From the NCBI GenBank assembly GCA_964511405.1, contig CAZEFK010000183.1, positions 1 to 14,767 of the forward strand: a stretch of 14,767 bases of DNA. Direction: 5' to 3'. The translations under genes were made by a program, and so were the position numbers. Of this stretch, positions 1-6,861 are shown piece after piece. This stretch comes from CAZEFK01 sp964511405 (GTDB lineage: Bacteria; Pseudomonadota; Alphaproteobacteria; Elsterales; Elsteraceae). A model generated the notes under the pieces. That model was not told the DNA's origin. It made no database searches and saw only the letters and a list, made by a program, of their open reading frames with translations. The stretch's first letter is position 1, and each line of letters starts with the position of its first letter.

Positions 1-481
1 TGCCGACGCGCTGGCGCTGGCCGCCCGACAGCTCGTGCGGATAGGCGTCGAGGCGGCGGGCCGGATCGGGGATGCCGACGCGGTTGAGCAATTCCAGGGC
101 ATGGGTGCGGGCGGCGCGGGCGCCGAGGCCGAGATGCCAGCGCGCGCCCTCGGCGATCTGGCGGCCGACGGTGTGGCAGGGATTGAGCGCGGTCATCGGC
201 TCCTGGAACACCATGCCGACGCGCTTGCCGCGGACTTGGCACCAGCCGGCGTCGTCCAGCCCCAGCAGCTCGGCGCCGTCCAGGCGGATCGAGCCCGATG
301 CGGCCGCGAGCGGGGGCAGGAGCCCGATCAGCGACAGGCCGAGCAAGGTCTTGCCCGAACCCGACTCGCCGACGATGCCCAGGGTCTTGCCGCGCGCCAG
401 GTCCAGCGACACGCCGCGCACGACCGCGACCGGGCCGTCCGGGAGCGCGAGCGTGACCGTGAGGTCGGCGACCGACAGCAT
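1..481 (-). CDS. ABC transporter ATP-binding protein, DppD/OppD type (partial)
   Basis: This is the cytoplasmic ATPase that would power the importer encoded just upstream. The first 160 residues are present and the rest runs off the window. The Walker A motif GESGSGKT is at residues 38-45, the Q-loop in MVFQEPMTALNP is near residue 93, and the ABC signature LSGGQ is at 151-155 followed by RQRV. Walker B, the H-loop and the C-terminal oligopeptide-transporter extension would lie outside. The ATG at 481 overlaps the stop of the upstream permease by one base (TGATG), and a GGGGA lies five bases ahead of it, so translation is probably coupled. The family is clear from the motifs and from its place behind two DppB/DppC-type permeases. 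The substrate cannot be read from the ATPase. A second ATPase (DppF type) may follow beyond the edge, which is inference. Confidence 0.95.
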   Translation of the reverse strand, partial: MLSVADLTVTLALPDGPVAVVRGVSLDLARGKTLGIVGESGSGKTLLGLSLIGLLPPLAAASGSIRLDGAELLGLDDAGWCQVRGKRVGMVFQEPMTALNPCHTVGRQIAEGARWHLGLGARAARTHALELLNRVGIPDPARRLDAYPHELSGGQRQRVG

Positions 482-1302
482 CACCGTCCCCGGCTGCGGG
501 GGTCGAGCAGGTCGCGCAGCCCGTCGCCCAGCAGGTTGAGGCCGAGCACCGCGACCGCGATGGCGAGGCCGGCGAACAGCGCCAGCTGCGGCGCCTGGGC
601 CAGGTAGGTCTGGGCGTCGAACAGCATCCGGCCCCAGCTCGGCGCCGGCGGCTGGATGCCGACGCCCAGGAAGCTCAGGCCGGCTTCGGCCAGCAGCGCC
701 AGGGCGGTCTGGATCGTGGCCTGGACCACGAGCGTGCCGGCGATGTTGGGCAGCACATGTTCCAGCGTGATGCGCGCGGTCCCCTTGCCGGCCGCGCGCG
801 CCGCCAGGATGAAGTCGCGGGTCCACACCTGCAGGGCCGCCGCGCGGCTGATCCGCGCGAACACCGGCGTGTTGAAGATGCCGATGGCCAGCACGGCGGT
901 CGCCACGCCGGGGCCGATCAGCGCCGTCAGCATGATCGCCGACAGCACCGCCGGGAAGGCGAAGGCGACGTCGGCGGCGCGCATCACCAGCTCGTCGGTC
1001 CAGCCCCGGAGCGCCGCGGCCGCGGTGCCAAGCCCGATCCCGGCGGCGAGGCCGAGCCCGACCGCCAGCACTGCCACGCGCAACGAGTTCCAGGCGCCGA
1101 CCATGATCTGCGAGGCGACGTCGCGGCCGAGCGCGTCGGTGCCCAGCCAATGGGCGGCCGACGGCCCCTGCAGCTTCTGCGGGATGGCGATGCGGGTCGG
1201 CGGCAGCGGCGTCCAGGCCAGCGACAGCAGCGCGACGGCGACCACCAGGAGGGTTAGCGCCAGTCCGATCGCCAGGCTGGGATTGCGCCGGATCAAGCTC
1301 AC
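481..1302 (-). CDS. ABC transporter permease, DppC/OppC type
   Basis: A 273-residue inner-membrane permease, the second of the pair that forms the channel. A membrane segment lies at about residues 10-30. It is followed by the family motif HWLGTDALGRD at 51-61, then several hydrophobic helices. The EAA-type cytoplasmic loop that docks on the ATPase is at about 160-187 (DFILAARAAGKG then LEHVLPNI). The C-terminal GLSFLGVGIQPPAPSWG is typical of DppC. The start is a GTG at 1302 that overlaps the upstream permease stop by four bases (GTGA). The same frame is open much further upstream, to 2592, but that part is antisense-free shadow over the neighbouring genes and does not look like protein of this family. 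Length and motif spacing match DppC-type permeases. Substrate is unknown. Confidence 0.95.
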   Translation of the reverse strand: MSLIRRNPSLAIGLALTLLVVAVALLSLAWTPLPPTRIAIPQKLQGPSAAHWLGTDALGRDVASQIMVGAWNSLRVAVLAVGLGLAAGIGLGTAAAALRGWTDELVMRAADVAFAFPAVLSAIMLTALIGPGVATAVLAIGIFNTPVFARISRAAALQVWTRDFILAARAAGKGTARITLEHVLPNIAGTLVVQATIQTALALLAEAGLSFLGVGIQPPAPSWGRMLFDAQTYLAQAPQLALFAGLAIAVAVLGLNLLGDGLRDLLDPRSRGR

Positions 1303-2240
1303 GCCAGCCGCTTCAGGCGCGGGTCGAGCAGGCCGTAGGCCAGGTCGACCAGGAAGTTGACCACGATCACCACCGCGGCCAGAAGCATCACCACGTCCTG
1401 GACCACGATCAGGTCGCGCTGGGCCACGGCCTGGAACGCCAGCCGGCCGAGGCCGGGCAGGGTGAACACGGTCTCGACGATGATGGCGCCCGCGATCAGG
1501 AACGAGAACTGCAGGCCCAGCACGGTCGCGACCGGGATCATGGCGTTGCGCAGCACGTGCCGGAGGAGCGTCGCGCGGCGGCTCAGGCCCTTGGCGCGGG
1601 CGGTGCGCACGAAGTCCTCGCTCATCACCTCCAGGACGGCGCCCCGGGTGACCCGGGCCAGGATCGCGGCCTGCGGCAGCGCCAGCGCCAGGGCCGGCAG
1701 CAGCAGGGCGCGCAGCGACGCCCACGGCGCGGTCCAGCCCGGGAAACCACCGGCCGAGAACCAGCCGAGCTCGACCGAGAACAGCAGGATCAGCAGCAGC
1801 CCCAGCCAGAAATTGGGCACCGCCACGCCGATCTGGGCGAAGGCCATGACGCCCCAGTCGCCCGGCCGGTTGTGCCGGGCGGCGGCGTAGACGCCCAGCG
1901 GCAGGGCGATCGCGGTCGACAGCAGGATCGCGAGCAGCGCCAGCGGCAAGGTCACGGCCAGCCGCTCGGCGATCAGCGGCCCGGCCGGCACCCGGTAGGT
2001 GTAGCTGATGCTCATGCTGCCATCGGCCAGGCTGGCCATCCAGTCCAGGTAGCGCAGCGGCGCCGGCCGGTCGAGGCCGAGGTCGCGGCGCAGCGCCGCC
2101 AGCGTGTCCGGCCGCGCCTCGGTGCCCAGCATCACCGCGGCCGGGTCGCCCGGCAGCACCTCCATCACGGTGAAGATCGCGACGGACGTGATCAGCAGCG
2201 TCACCGCCAGGGTCAGCAGCCGGCGGATCAGGAAGGCCAT
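1299..2240 (-). CDS. ABC transporter permease, DppB/OppB type
   Basis: A 313-residue inner-membrane permease, the first of the pair. An N-terminal membrane segment (about 8-28) is followed by the LPGDPA motif at 29-34 that marks DppB-type proteins. A periplasmic region runs to about 95, followed by about five more helices. The EAA-type loop DFVRTARAKGLS begins at 209 and continues through LLRHVLRNAMIP to 236. The C-terminal TLPGLGRL and LLDPRLKR are also characteristic. The ATG at 2240 lies 15 bases after the binding-protein stop. No Shine-Dalgarno sequence is visible there, and a perfect six-base-pair hairpin (2242-2256) occupies the place, so this gene is probably translated less than the one before it. 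Its own stop overlaps the start of the second permease. Confidence 0.95.
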   Translation of the reverse strand: MAFLIRRLLTLAVTLLITSVAIFTVMEVLPGDPAAVMLGTEARPDTLAALRRDLGLDRPAPLRYLDWMASLADGSMSISYTYRVPAGPLIAERLAVTLPLALLAILLSTAIALPLGVYAAARHNRPGDWGVMAFAQIGVAVPNFWLGLLLILLFSVELGWFSAGGFPGWTAPWASLRALLLPALALALPQAAILARVTRGAVLEVMSEDFVRTARAKGLSRRATLLRHVLRNAMIPVATVLGLQFSFLIAGAIIVETVFTLPGLGRLAFQAVAQRDLIVVQDVVMLLAAVVIVVNFLVDLAYGLLDPRLKRLA

Positions 2241-2241
2241 C

Positions 2242-2256
2242 GCGTCGGGTCGACGC
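2242..2256 (-). promoter_or_regulatory. Intercistronic hairpin between binding protein and permease genes
   Basis: GCGTCG and CGACGC pair perfectly around a three-base loop. The stem begins at the last base of the binding-protein stop codon and ends one base before the permease ATG. ABC importer operons often carry a hairpin here that protects the binding-protein mRNA or reduces downstream expression. That role is inferred for this one. Confidence 0.5.
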
Positions 2257-3746
2257 TACGGCGCCCAGCTCACCCCGGTCATGTCCAAGGTCGGCATCGG
2301 GTAGTTCTGCCACATGCCGCGCAGATTCTTGTTCCACACGCCCAGCTTGGGAAGGATGAACAGCCAGACATTGACCGCGTCGTCGGCCAGGATGGTCTGC
2401 GCCTTCTTGTACAGCTCCAGGCGCTTGCCCTCGTCCAGGGCCTGGGCGGCGTCGGTCAGCACCTGCTTGTATTCGGGATTGTGGTAGTCGAAATAATAAT
2501 CGTCGCGGGCATAGATGTTCAGGTCGCGGGGCTCGACATGAGAGATAATCGTCATGTCGTAGTCCTTGCGCTTGAAAACCTGGTCCAGCCACTGCGCGAA
2601 TTCGATCTTCTCGATCGAGACTTTGACGCCCACGTCCTCCAGCATGGCCGCGACCACTTCGCCGGGCTGGCGGGCGTAGGTCGGCGGTGGCAGCCGCAGG
2701 GTGGCGCTGAAGCCGTTGGGATACCCCGCCTCGGCCAGCAGCTGGCGCGCCTTGGCCGGGTCGTAGGGATAGCGCTGGGTCAGGTCGACATAGCCGGGGT
2801 CGTTGGGCGAGTAGTGGCTGCCGATCGGCGTACCGAAGCCGGCATAGCCGCCGTCGATCACCGCCTTCTTGTCGATGGCGTAGTTGAGCGCCCGGCGGAC
2901 CCGGACGTCGTTGAACGGCTTCTTGGCGTTGTTGAGGGCCAGCAGCACCTTGCCCTCGGTGTTGCCGATCACCGCCTGGAAGCGGCTATCCTTGCGCAGG
3001 TCGTCGAAGGACTGCGGTGCCGCCAGGATCGGGAAGGCGTCGACGCCGCCGGTCTTGACCGCCTCGACCTGGGCCTGCGGATCGGCGATGAAGCGATAGG
3101 TGACGTGGGTGAGCTTGACTGCGGCGGCGTTCCAGTAGTCCGGTCGCTTGACCAGTTCGATATGGTCGCCGCGCTTCCAGTCGACCAGCTTGTAAGGGCC
3201 GGTGCCGACCGGGTTGGTCTTGTTGCCCGCGGCGCTGGCGGGGGCGATCATCACCGCGTCGGGCCAAGCCATGGAATAGGCGAACTCGCCGACCGGGCGC
3301 TTGAGCGTCACCACGGCGGTCAGCGGATCCGGGGTGTCGACCTTTTCGATCGGCTCGAACAGCTGCTTCTGGGCGTTGGTCGAATCAGGCGCCGTCGCGC
3401 GCTCCAGCGAAAACTTGACGATGGCGGCATCGAACGGCGTGCCGTCGCTGAAGGTGACGCCGCGGCGCAGGTGGAAGCTATAGACCTTGCCGTCGGGCGA
3501 CACGTCCCAACGCTCGGCCAACGCGGGCTGGACCGAGGCGTCGCTGGCGATCCGGGTCAGGCCCTCATAGACGTTGGCATAGGTGACGTCCCGGATCGGC
3601 GCGGCCGGGCTGGCGGTCGGGTCGAGCACCGGCGGCTCCAGGGTCATGCCGACCACGATCGAATCGGGCGGTGCGGCCAGCACCGGCGTCGCCAGCGCCG
3701 CTGCAACCAGGGCTCCCGCGGCCAAGCGTACGTTCCGGCGTGCCAT
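2256..3746 (-). CDS. Periplasmic substrate-binding protein, SBP family 5 (peptide/nickel type)
   Basis: A 496-residue secreted protein that captures the ligand for the ABC importer downstream. A Sec signal peptide spans residues 1-24: MARRN, then a hydrophobic Ala/Leu/Val core, with likely cleavage after VLA. There is no lipobox cysteine, so it should be soluble in the periplasm. Family 5 features include LEPPVLDPTASP, the conserved YEGLTRI and LAERWDVSPDGKVYSFHLR, then FSDGTPFDA, GTGPYKL and RVRRALNYAIDK. The start at 3746 is preferred because GGAAGGA lies six bases upstream. The in-frame ATG at 3785 would fall within the candidate promoter. First gene of the operon. The family transports peptides, glutathione, nickel, opines or sugars, and nothing here decides between them. 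Confidence 0.93.
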   Translation of the reverse strand: MARRNVRLAAGALVAAALATPVLAAPPDSIVVGMTLEPPVLDPTASPAAPIRDVTYANVYEGLTRIASDASVQPALAERWDVSPDGKVYSFHLRRGVTFSDGTPFDAAIVKFSLERATAPDSTNAQKQLFEPIEKVDTPDPLTAVVTLKRPVGEFAYSMAWPDAVMIAPASAAGNKTNPVGTGPYKLVDWKRGDHIELVKRPDYWNAAAVKLTHVTYRFIADPQAQVEAVKTGGVDAFPILAAPQSFDDLRKDSRFQAVIGNTEGKVLLALNNAKKPFNDVRVRRALNYAIDKKAVIDGGYAGFGTPIGSHYSPNDPGYVDLTQRYPYDPAKARQLLAEAGYPNGFSATLRLPPPTYARQPGEVVAAMLEDVGVKVSIEKIEFAQWLDQVFKRKDYDMTIISHVEPRDLNIYARDDYYFDYHNPEYKQVLTDAAQALDEGKRLELYKKAQTILADDAVNVWLFILPKLGVWNKNLRGMWQNYPMPTLDMTGVSWAP

Positions 3747-3780
3747 GTTCGGTCCTTCCATCCCCGTTCCCTTGCCCGGG

Positions 3781-3809
3781 ATCATTGCCCAGCCGACTCC
3801 CGTGGTAAA
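3781..3809 (-). promoter_or_regulatory. Candidate sigma-70-type promoter for the ABC importer operon
   Basis: Read on the minus strand, a -35-like TTTACC (3809-3804) and a -10-like AATGAT (3786-3781) are separated by exactly 17 bases. Each matches four of six consensus positions. Transcription would begin near 3774, giving a leader of roughly 28 bases before the ATG at 3746. The 116-base gap 3747-3862 is also the divergent promoter region for the CHRD gene, for which I see no convincing promoter. Confidence 0.4.
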
Positions 3810-3862
3810 CCCCGGCCGGGCGCTGCTACTGTCGGCGCCTCCACACCACAGGGGGAAAGCCG

Positions 3863-4279
3863 ATGCGCACTGGAGTCTTCACCGCGGCGCTCGCCGCCGC
3901 GGCGCTGTTGGCTGGTTCGGCCATGGCCGAGACCATGCACGCCGACCTGACCGCGGCCGCGGAAGTGCCGCCCACCGCCAGCCCGGGCAAGGGCACCGCG
4001 ACGGTCACCGTCGACAAGGCGACCAAGACGGTCAGCTGGACCATCGACTATTCCGGCCTGACCGGCCCCGCCACCGCGGCCCATTTCCACGGGCCGGCCG
4101 CAGCCGGGGCGAACGCCGGCGTGGCGGTGCCGATCCCGAATGCTGGCGCATCGCCGATCAAGGGCCAGGCGACGGTCACCGATGCCCAGCTGGCCGATCT
4201 GATGGCCGGCAAGGACTACATCAACATCCACACAGCCAAGAACCCGGGCGGCGAGATCCGCGGCTGGGTCAAGCCGTAG
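3863..4279 (+). CDS. Secreted CHRD-domain protein
   Basis: A 138-residue exported protein made almost entirely of one CHRD (chordin-like) domain, a beta-sandwich fold found in bacteria as small secreted proteins of undefined function. The signal peptide is residues 1-22 (MRTGVF, then an Ala/Leu-rich core, cleavage likely after AMA and before ETMHA). Domain landmarks are LTAAAEVPP at about 29-37, the central GPATAAHFHGPA at about 69-80, and the C-terminal YINIHTAKNPGGEIRGWV. The histidines in HFH and IHT are conserved features of the family. A strong GGGGGA ribosome binding site lies six to seven bases before the ATG. It is divergent from the ABC operon and converges on the dioxygenase gene with an eight-base gap, so it is probably transcribed alone. 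Family assignment is firm; the biological role is not known. Confidence 0.9.
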   Translation: MRTGVFTAALAAAALLAGSAMAETMHADLTAAAEVPPTASPGKGTATVTVDKATKTVSWTIDYSGLTGPATAAHFHGPAAAGANAGVAVPIPNAGASPIKGQATVTDAQLADLMAGKDYINIHTAKNPGGEIRGWVKP

Positions 4280-4280
4280 C

Positions 4281-4307
4281 CGGGCTTCTACCCGAAGGCG
4301 AAGCCCG
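4281..4307. terminator. Bidirectional terminator-like hairpin between convergent genes
   Basis: CGGGCTTC (4281-4288) and GAAGCCCG (4300-4307) form a perfect eight-base-pair stem with an 11-base loop. It starts two bases after the CHRD stop codon and covers the last codons of the dioxygenase gene, so it can stop transcription from both sides. It lacks a clear U-tract, so termination is inferred. Confidence 0.55.
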
Positions 4308-5097
4308 AGAAGGCGTTGCCGCCGATGACGTCCTGGTAGGTGCGCCGGCCAGCGTCGTCGCCGGCGGCGCCGGCCGCCACCATCAGCGGAATCAGATGCT
4401 CCTCGCGCGGGTGGCAGGCGCGGGCGCCGGGGGCCCGGGTCCACTCGATCAGGCGGGCCCGGCGGCGCGCCGGATCCGCTGTTGCGGTTTCGTTCAGCCA
4501 GTTGTCGAAGGCCTGCGCATTACGCCCGTCGCCGTGGAAATAGGTGCGCAGGTTATGGAAGCTGCTGCCGCTGCCGACGATCAGCACGCCCTCGTCCCGT
4601 AGCGGCGCCAGGGCCTGGCCGATGGCGAGATGGCGGGCCGGGTCCAGGTCCTGTTGCAGCGACAGCATGACCACCGGGATCCGGGCCTCGGGGTCGACGA
4701 TCAGCATCGGGACGAACACGCCATGGTCGAAACCACGGCTGTCGTCCGTGGCCGAGGCGATCCCGGCGTCCCGCAGCAGCGCCGTCACCTGCGCGGCCAG
4801 CGCCGGCGAGCCGGGAGCCGGATATTTGAGCTCGTAGGTATGCCGCGGGAAGCCGTAATAATCGTAGAGCATCGGTGGCGCGGCCGCGGTGCTGACGGTC
4901 GGCACGGCCGCTTCCCAATGCGCCGACGCCATCAGGATGGCGCGCGGCCGGGCCGGCAGCCCGGCCAGCAGGCCCTCGAAATAGGCCCGCAGGCGATCGA
5001 AGGCATGCGGTCCGAGCGGCGGCGGGAAGGTCATCCAGAAGCACGGGCCGCCGCCGTGGGTGATGTACAGGGTCGGCTGGCGAACGGCAGGGGACAT
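4288..5097 (-). CDS. DODA-type extradiol aromatic ring-opening dioxygenase family protein
   Basis: A cytoplasmic metal-dependent enzyme of the class III extradiol (LigB/DODA) superfamily, 269 residues, normal for the family. Members cleave catechol-type rings such as DOPA, or are orphan dioxygenases. The N-terminal THGGGPCFW carries a metal-ligand histidine (residue 14). SAHWE carries a second (60), GSGSSFHN holds His181, and the C-terminal CHPREEH holds His229 and His234, matching the family's three-histidine pattern. The region FDHGVFVPM is also diagnostic. I chose the ATG at 5097 because GAAGGA sits eight bases before it. The in-frame ATG at 5106 would have that sequence abutting it and adds only three residues. 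The gene converges with the CHRD gene. The true substrate cannot be told from sequence alone. Confidence 0.9.
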   Translation of the reverse strand: MSPAVRQPTLYITHGGGPCFWMTFPPPLGPHAFDRLRAYFEGLLAGLPARPRAILMASAHWEAAVPTVSTAAAPPMLYDYYGFPRHTYELKYPAPGSPALAAQVTALLRDAGIASATDDSRGFDHGVFVPMLIVDPEARIPVVMLSLQQDLDPARHLAIGQALAPLRDEGVLIVGSGSSFHNLRTYFHGDGRNAQAFDNWLNETATADPARRRARLIEWTRAPGARACHPREEHLIPLMVAAGAAGDDAGRRTYQDVIGGNAFSGFAFG

Positions 5098-5161
5098 CGG
5101 CGTCATCCTTCGGGCAGGGCCGCCTTATCCTTGGCCCGGTGCTGGGGCTCCGGAAACCGTC

Positions 5162-5188
5162 ATTCTTGCACAGCGCGCACGCAAGATT
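5162..5188. promoter_or_regulatory. Inverted repeat upstream of the dioxygenase gene
   Basis: ATTCTTGC (5162-5169) and GCAAGATT (5181-5188) are inverted with one mismatch around an 11-base centre that contains GCGCGC. It lies 65 bases ahead of the dioxygenase start and 16 bases after the stop of the small secreted protein. It could be an operator for the former or a terminator for the latter. There is no T-run on either strand. The 106-base gap 5098-5203 holds no other clear signal. Confidence 0.35.
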
Positions 5189-5203
5189 GTGGGGGGCGCC
5201 GCG

Positions 5204-5605
5204 TCACGGCTTCGGGCAGCCGACCCCGTCGCTGACCTCCGAGTCCAGCACGCGCTTCACCATGCCGAAGCCCATGGCCCCGTTCTCGGGCGGGCCGGAT
5301 TCCTGGACCATCAGGGTCACGGTGGCGGCGCGGTCGCTGCAGCGCGTGACGTCGGCCGAGACCGTGCCGTAGTCCCAGGTCAGCTTGGCCGACTGGCAAG
5401 CGGTCAGGGCTGCCGCCAGCTTGTCGCCGATGTCACGGCGGCGCTGGTCGATCCAATCCAGCCGGATCCGCATCACGCCCTGGGCGATCGTGTCGTCCAT
5501 GGCCCCGACGATCGCCGCCGCGGCCGGCGCGCTGATCGGGCAAGCCGGTACCGCGGCCGCAGCCGGTCCGATCAACAAGGCCAGCATGACAGCTGCTCCC
5601 GCCAT
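5204..5605 (-). CDS. Small secreted protein with four cysteines, function unknown
   Basis: A 133-residue protein I cannot place in a family. It begins with a hydrophobic export signal (MAGAAVMLALLIGPAAAA), with cleavage probably just before VPACP. The mature part is alpha-helical in look: AAIVGAMDDTIAQGVMRIRLDWIDQRR-type spacing, split by charged residues. It has four cysteines (22, 70, 89, 130), enough for two disulfides in the periplasm. The start at 5605 follows GGGGGAGGA, an excellent ribosome binding site. Earlier in-frame starts have none, and the upstream codons overlap another small gene. Codon third positions are strongly G/C as in the neighbours, supporting real coding. It lies 52 bases downstream of the 51-residue basic gene on the same strand, so the two may be co-transcribed. 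Probably a hypothetical periplasmic protein. Confidence 0.7.
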   Translation of the reverse strand: MAGAAVMLALLIGPAAAAVPACPISAPAAAAIVGAMDDTIAQGVMRIRLDWIDQRRRDIGDKLAAALTACQSAKLTWDYGTVSADVTRCSDRAATVTLMVQESGPPENGAMGFGMVKRVLDSEVSDGVGCPKP

Positions 5606-5657
5606 GGCATCCTCCCCCGCTTGCCGGCCCGGATGCCTGCTCTTATAGCAGACGCTC

Positions 5658-5813
5658 CTAGGAGATGAACCGGCGTATCCAGTGGGCGAAGGCGGTGCGC
5701 CGGCGGTCGCGCCGGGGCCGGGCGGGAGCCCAGCCGCGCAGGATGTCGGCAACCGACCGCGTCAGGCGCGCGGGCCGCGGGTCGGGGCGAAAGGTGGTGC
5801 CATCGAACGGCAT
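5658..5813 (-). CDS. Small basic protein of 51 residues, unknown function
   Basis: A short gene that is easy to miss. It starts MPFDGTTFRPDPRPARL and ends FAHWIRRFIS before a TAG stop. GGAG lies eight bases before the ATG, and nearly every codon ends in G or C, as in the confirmed genes around it. The protein is very rich in arginine and proline, with a likely amphipathic helix in the middle (SVADILRGW) and another at the C-terminus (FAHWIRRFI). There is no signal peptide. It could bind nucleic acid or a membrane surface, but that is speculation. It sits 52 bases upstream of the small secreted protein on the same strand and is divergent from the nitroreductase gene. An opposite-strand frame at 5665-5895 is its antisense shadow. 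Confidence 0.6.
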   Translation of the reverse strand: MPFDGTTFRPDPRPARLTRSVADILRGWAPARPRRDRRRTAFAHWIRRFIS

Positions 5814-5890
5814 CGAACGAACTCCAGTCTCGGACCCGAAACGTGGGGATCGCCGCCGGCTGCCACAAAGGATGGTTTCTGGGGCGACAG

Positions 5891-5905
5891 ATTAGCTTTT
5901 CTAAT
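5891..5905. promoter_or_regulatory. Palindrome ATTAG-N5-CTAAT ahead of the nitroreductase gene
   Basis: A perfect five-base inverted repeat around CTTTT, in a short A/T-rich patch unlike the surroundings, two bases before the GGGAGGT ribosome binding site. It includes the T-N11-A pattern used by LysR-type regulators, but no such gene is in the window. It could also form a weak mRNA hairpin near the ribosome binding site. The 104-base gap 5814-5917 also holds a tandem 10-base repeat, CATCGAACGG/CATCGAACGA, beginning at 5801. Confidence 0.35.
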
Positions 5906-5917
5906 GGGAGGTCGAGC

Positions 5918-6751
5918 ATGCCAGATCCCGACGGGACGCGGCTGGAACGGGTCCTGCAGCACCGCTTCGGCGAGCCGATCGCCGCCCCCGCCGCTTCGGC
6001 CGCGCTGGCCGGCCTGGCCGAGCATCGCTGCCATCGCGCCTTCGCCGGCCGCCCGGTCGAACCCGCGCTGCTGCGGCAGCTTGCGGCCGTCGCGCTGTCG
6101 GCGCCGACCAAGAGCGACCTGCAGCAGCGCGATATCATCATTGTCGCCGATCCCGACCTCAGGCGCCGGCTGGATGCTCTGGCCGACGGCCAGGACTGGG
6201 TGCCGGGCGCGCCGGCGTTCCTGGTGGTGTGCGGCAACAACCGGCGGCAGCGGCAGCTCCATGCCTGGCGTGGCCGGCCGTTCGCCAACGACCATCTGGA
6301 CGCCTTCTTCAACGCCACGGTCGACGCCGCCATCGCTCTGGCCTGGCTGGTCGCGGCGGCCGAAGCGGCGGGGCTGGGGACCTGCCCGGTCAGCGTCATC
6401 CGCAACCACGCCGATGCCGTGAGCACGCTGTTGGGCCTGCCCGACCATGTGTTCCCGGTCGCCGGGCTGGCGCTCGGCTGGCCGGCCGATGCCGGCACGG
6501 TCAGCCTGCGCCTGCCGCTGGCGGCGACCGTCCATGTCGACCGCTTCGACGACGCGGCGATCGAATCCCAAATCGCGGCCTATGACCGGCGCCGCGCCGT
6601 GCTTCAGCCTTATGCGCGTCAGCGCCATCAAGACGAAGACGGCATCGATCCCGCCTATGGCTGGTCGGAGGACAAGGCCCGGCAATATTCGCGCGCCGAG
6701 CGCGCCGACTTCGGTGCCTTCGTCCGTCGTAAAGGCTTTAGTCTGGAGTGA
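5918..6751 (+). CDS. Nitroreductase family flavoprotein (NfsA-like)
   Basis: A 277-residue cytoplasmic FMN-dependent oxidoreductase. These enzymes use NAD(P)H to reduce nitroaromatics, quinones or flavins. Family landmarks are HRCHRAF at 36-42 (FMN phosphate-binding arginines), SAPTKSDLQQRDIIIV at 61-76, and GLGTCPVSVIRN at 152-163. These are followed by PVAGLALGWP at 180-189 and the C-terminal GWSEDKARQYSRAERADFG, which is typical of the long NfsA-type subgroup. The ATG at 5918 follows GGGAGGT with five to six bases of spacing. Upstream in-frame codons from 5843 include no better site. The gene stands alone on the plus strand, with a palindrome directly before its ribosome binding site. The exact substrate is not deducible. 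A 362-residue antisense frame over this gene is a shadow. Confidence 0.92.
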   Translation: MPDPDGTRLERVLQHRFGEPIAAPAASAALAGLAEHRCHRAFAGRPVEPALLRQLAAVALSAPTKSDLQQRDIIIVADPDLRRRLDALADGQDWVPGAPAFLVVCGNNRRQRQLHAWRGRPFANDHLDAFFNATVDAAIALAWLVAAAEAAGLGTCPVSVIRNHADAVSTLLGLPDHVFPVAGLALGWPADAGTVSLRLPLAATVHVDRFDDAAIESQIAAYDRRRAVLQPYARQRHQDEDGIDPAYGWSEDKARQYSRAERADFGAFVRRKGFSLE

Positions 6752-6861
6752 CCGGGCCGCGCCTGGCGCTGGGGCTTCGGCTGCTCCTTGCGACTGGCAT
6801 CGGTCGCGATCTGCCGAGATGAGGCGCAACCTCGTTCGCAACGCCTGCAACTATTCGCATA

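Noticed and set aside
1303..2592. Long minus-strand frame upstream of the second permease, continuous with it
   Set aside because: It overlaps the first permease and the binding protein in another frame and is rich in Gly/Arg/Pro/Ala as expected of GC-rich shadow frames. The real gene begins at the GTG at 1302.
1557..3950. 797-codon plus-strand frame opposite the ABC operon
   Set aside because: It is antisense to two well-supported genes, shows no domain, and is made of Gln/Arg/Gly/Val-rich sequence. High GC content keeps such frames open by chance.
3583..4602. 339-codon plus-strand frame across the divergent promoter region and CHRD gene
   Set aside because: It overlaps the CHRD gene in another frame and crosses the convergent terminator. 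The CHRD frame has a signal peptide and a strong ribosome binding site.
5762..6850. 362-codon minus-strand frame opposite the nitroreductase gene
   Set aside because: The nitroreductase motifs on the plus strand are unmistakable, and the antisense frame has none.
6826..6851. Three GCAAC direct repeats spaced 12 and 9 bases
   Set aside because: Short, unevenly spaced and common in this base composition; not enough to call a binding site or a CRISPR-like array.
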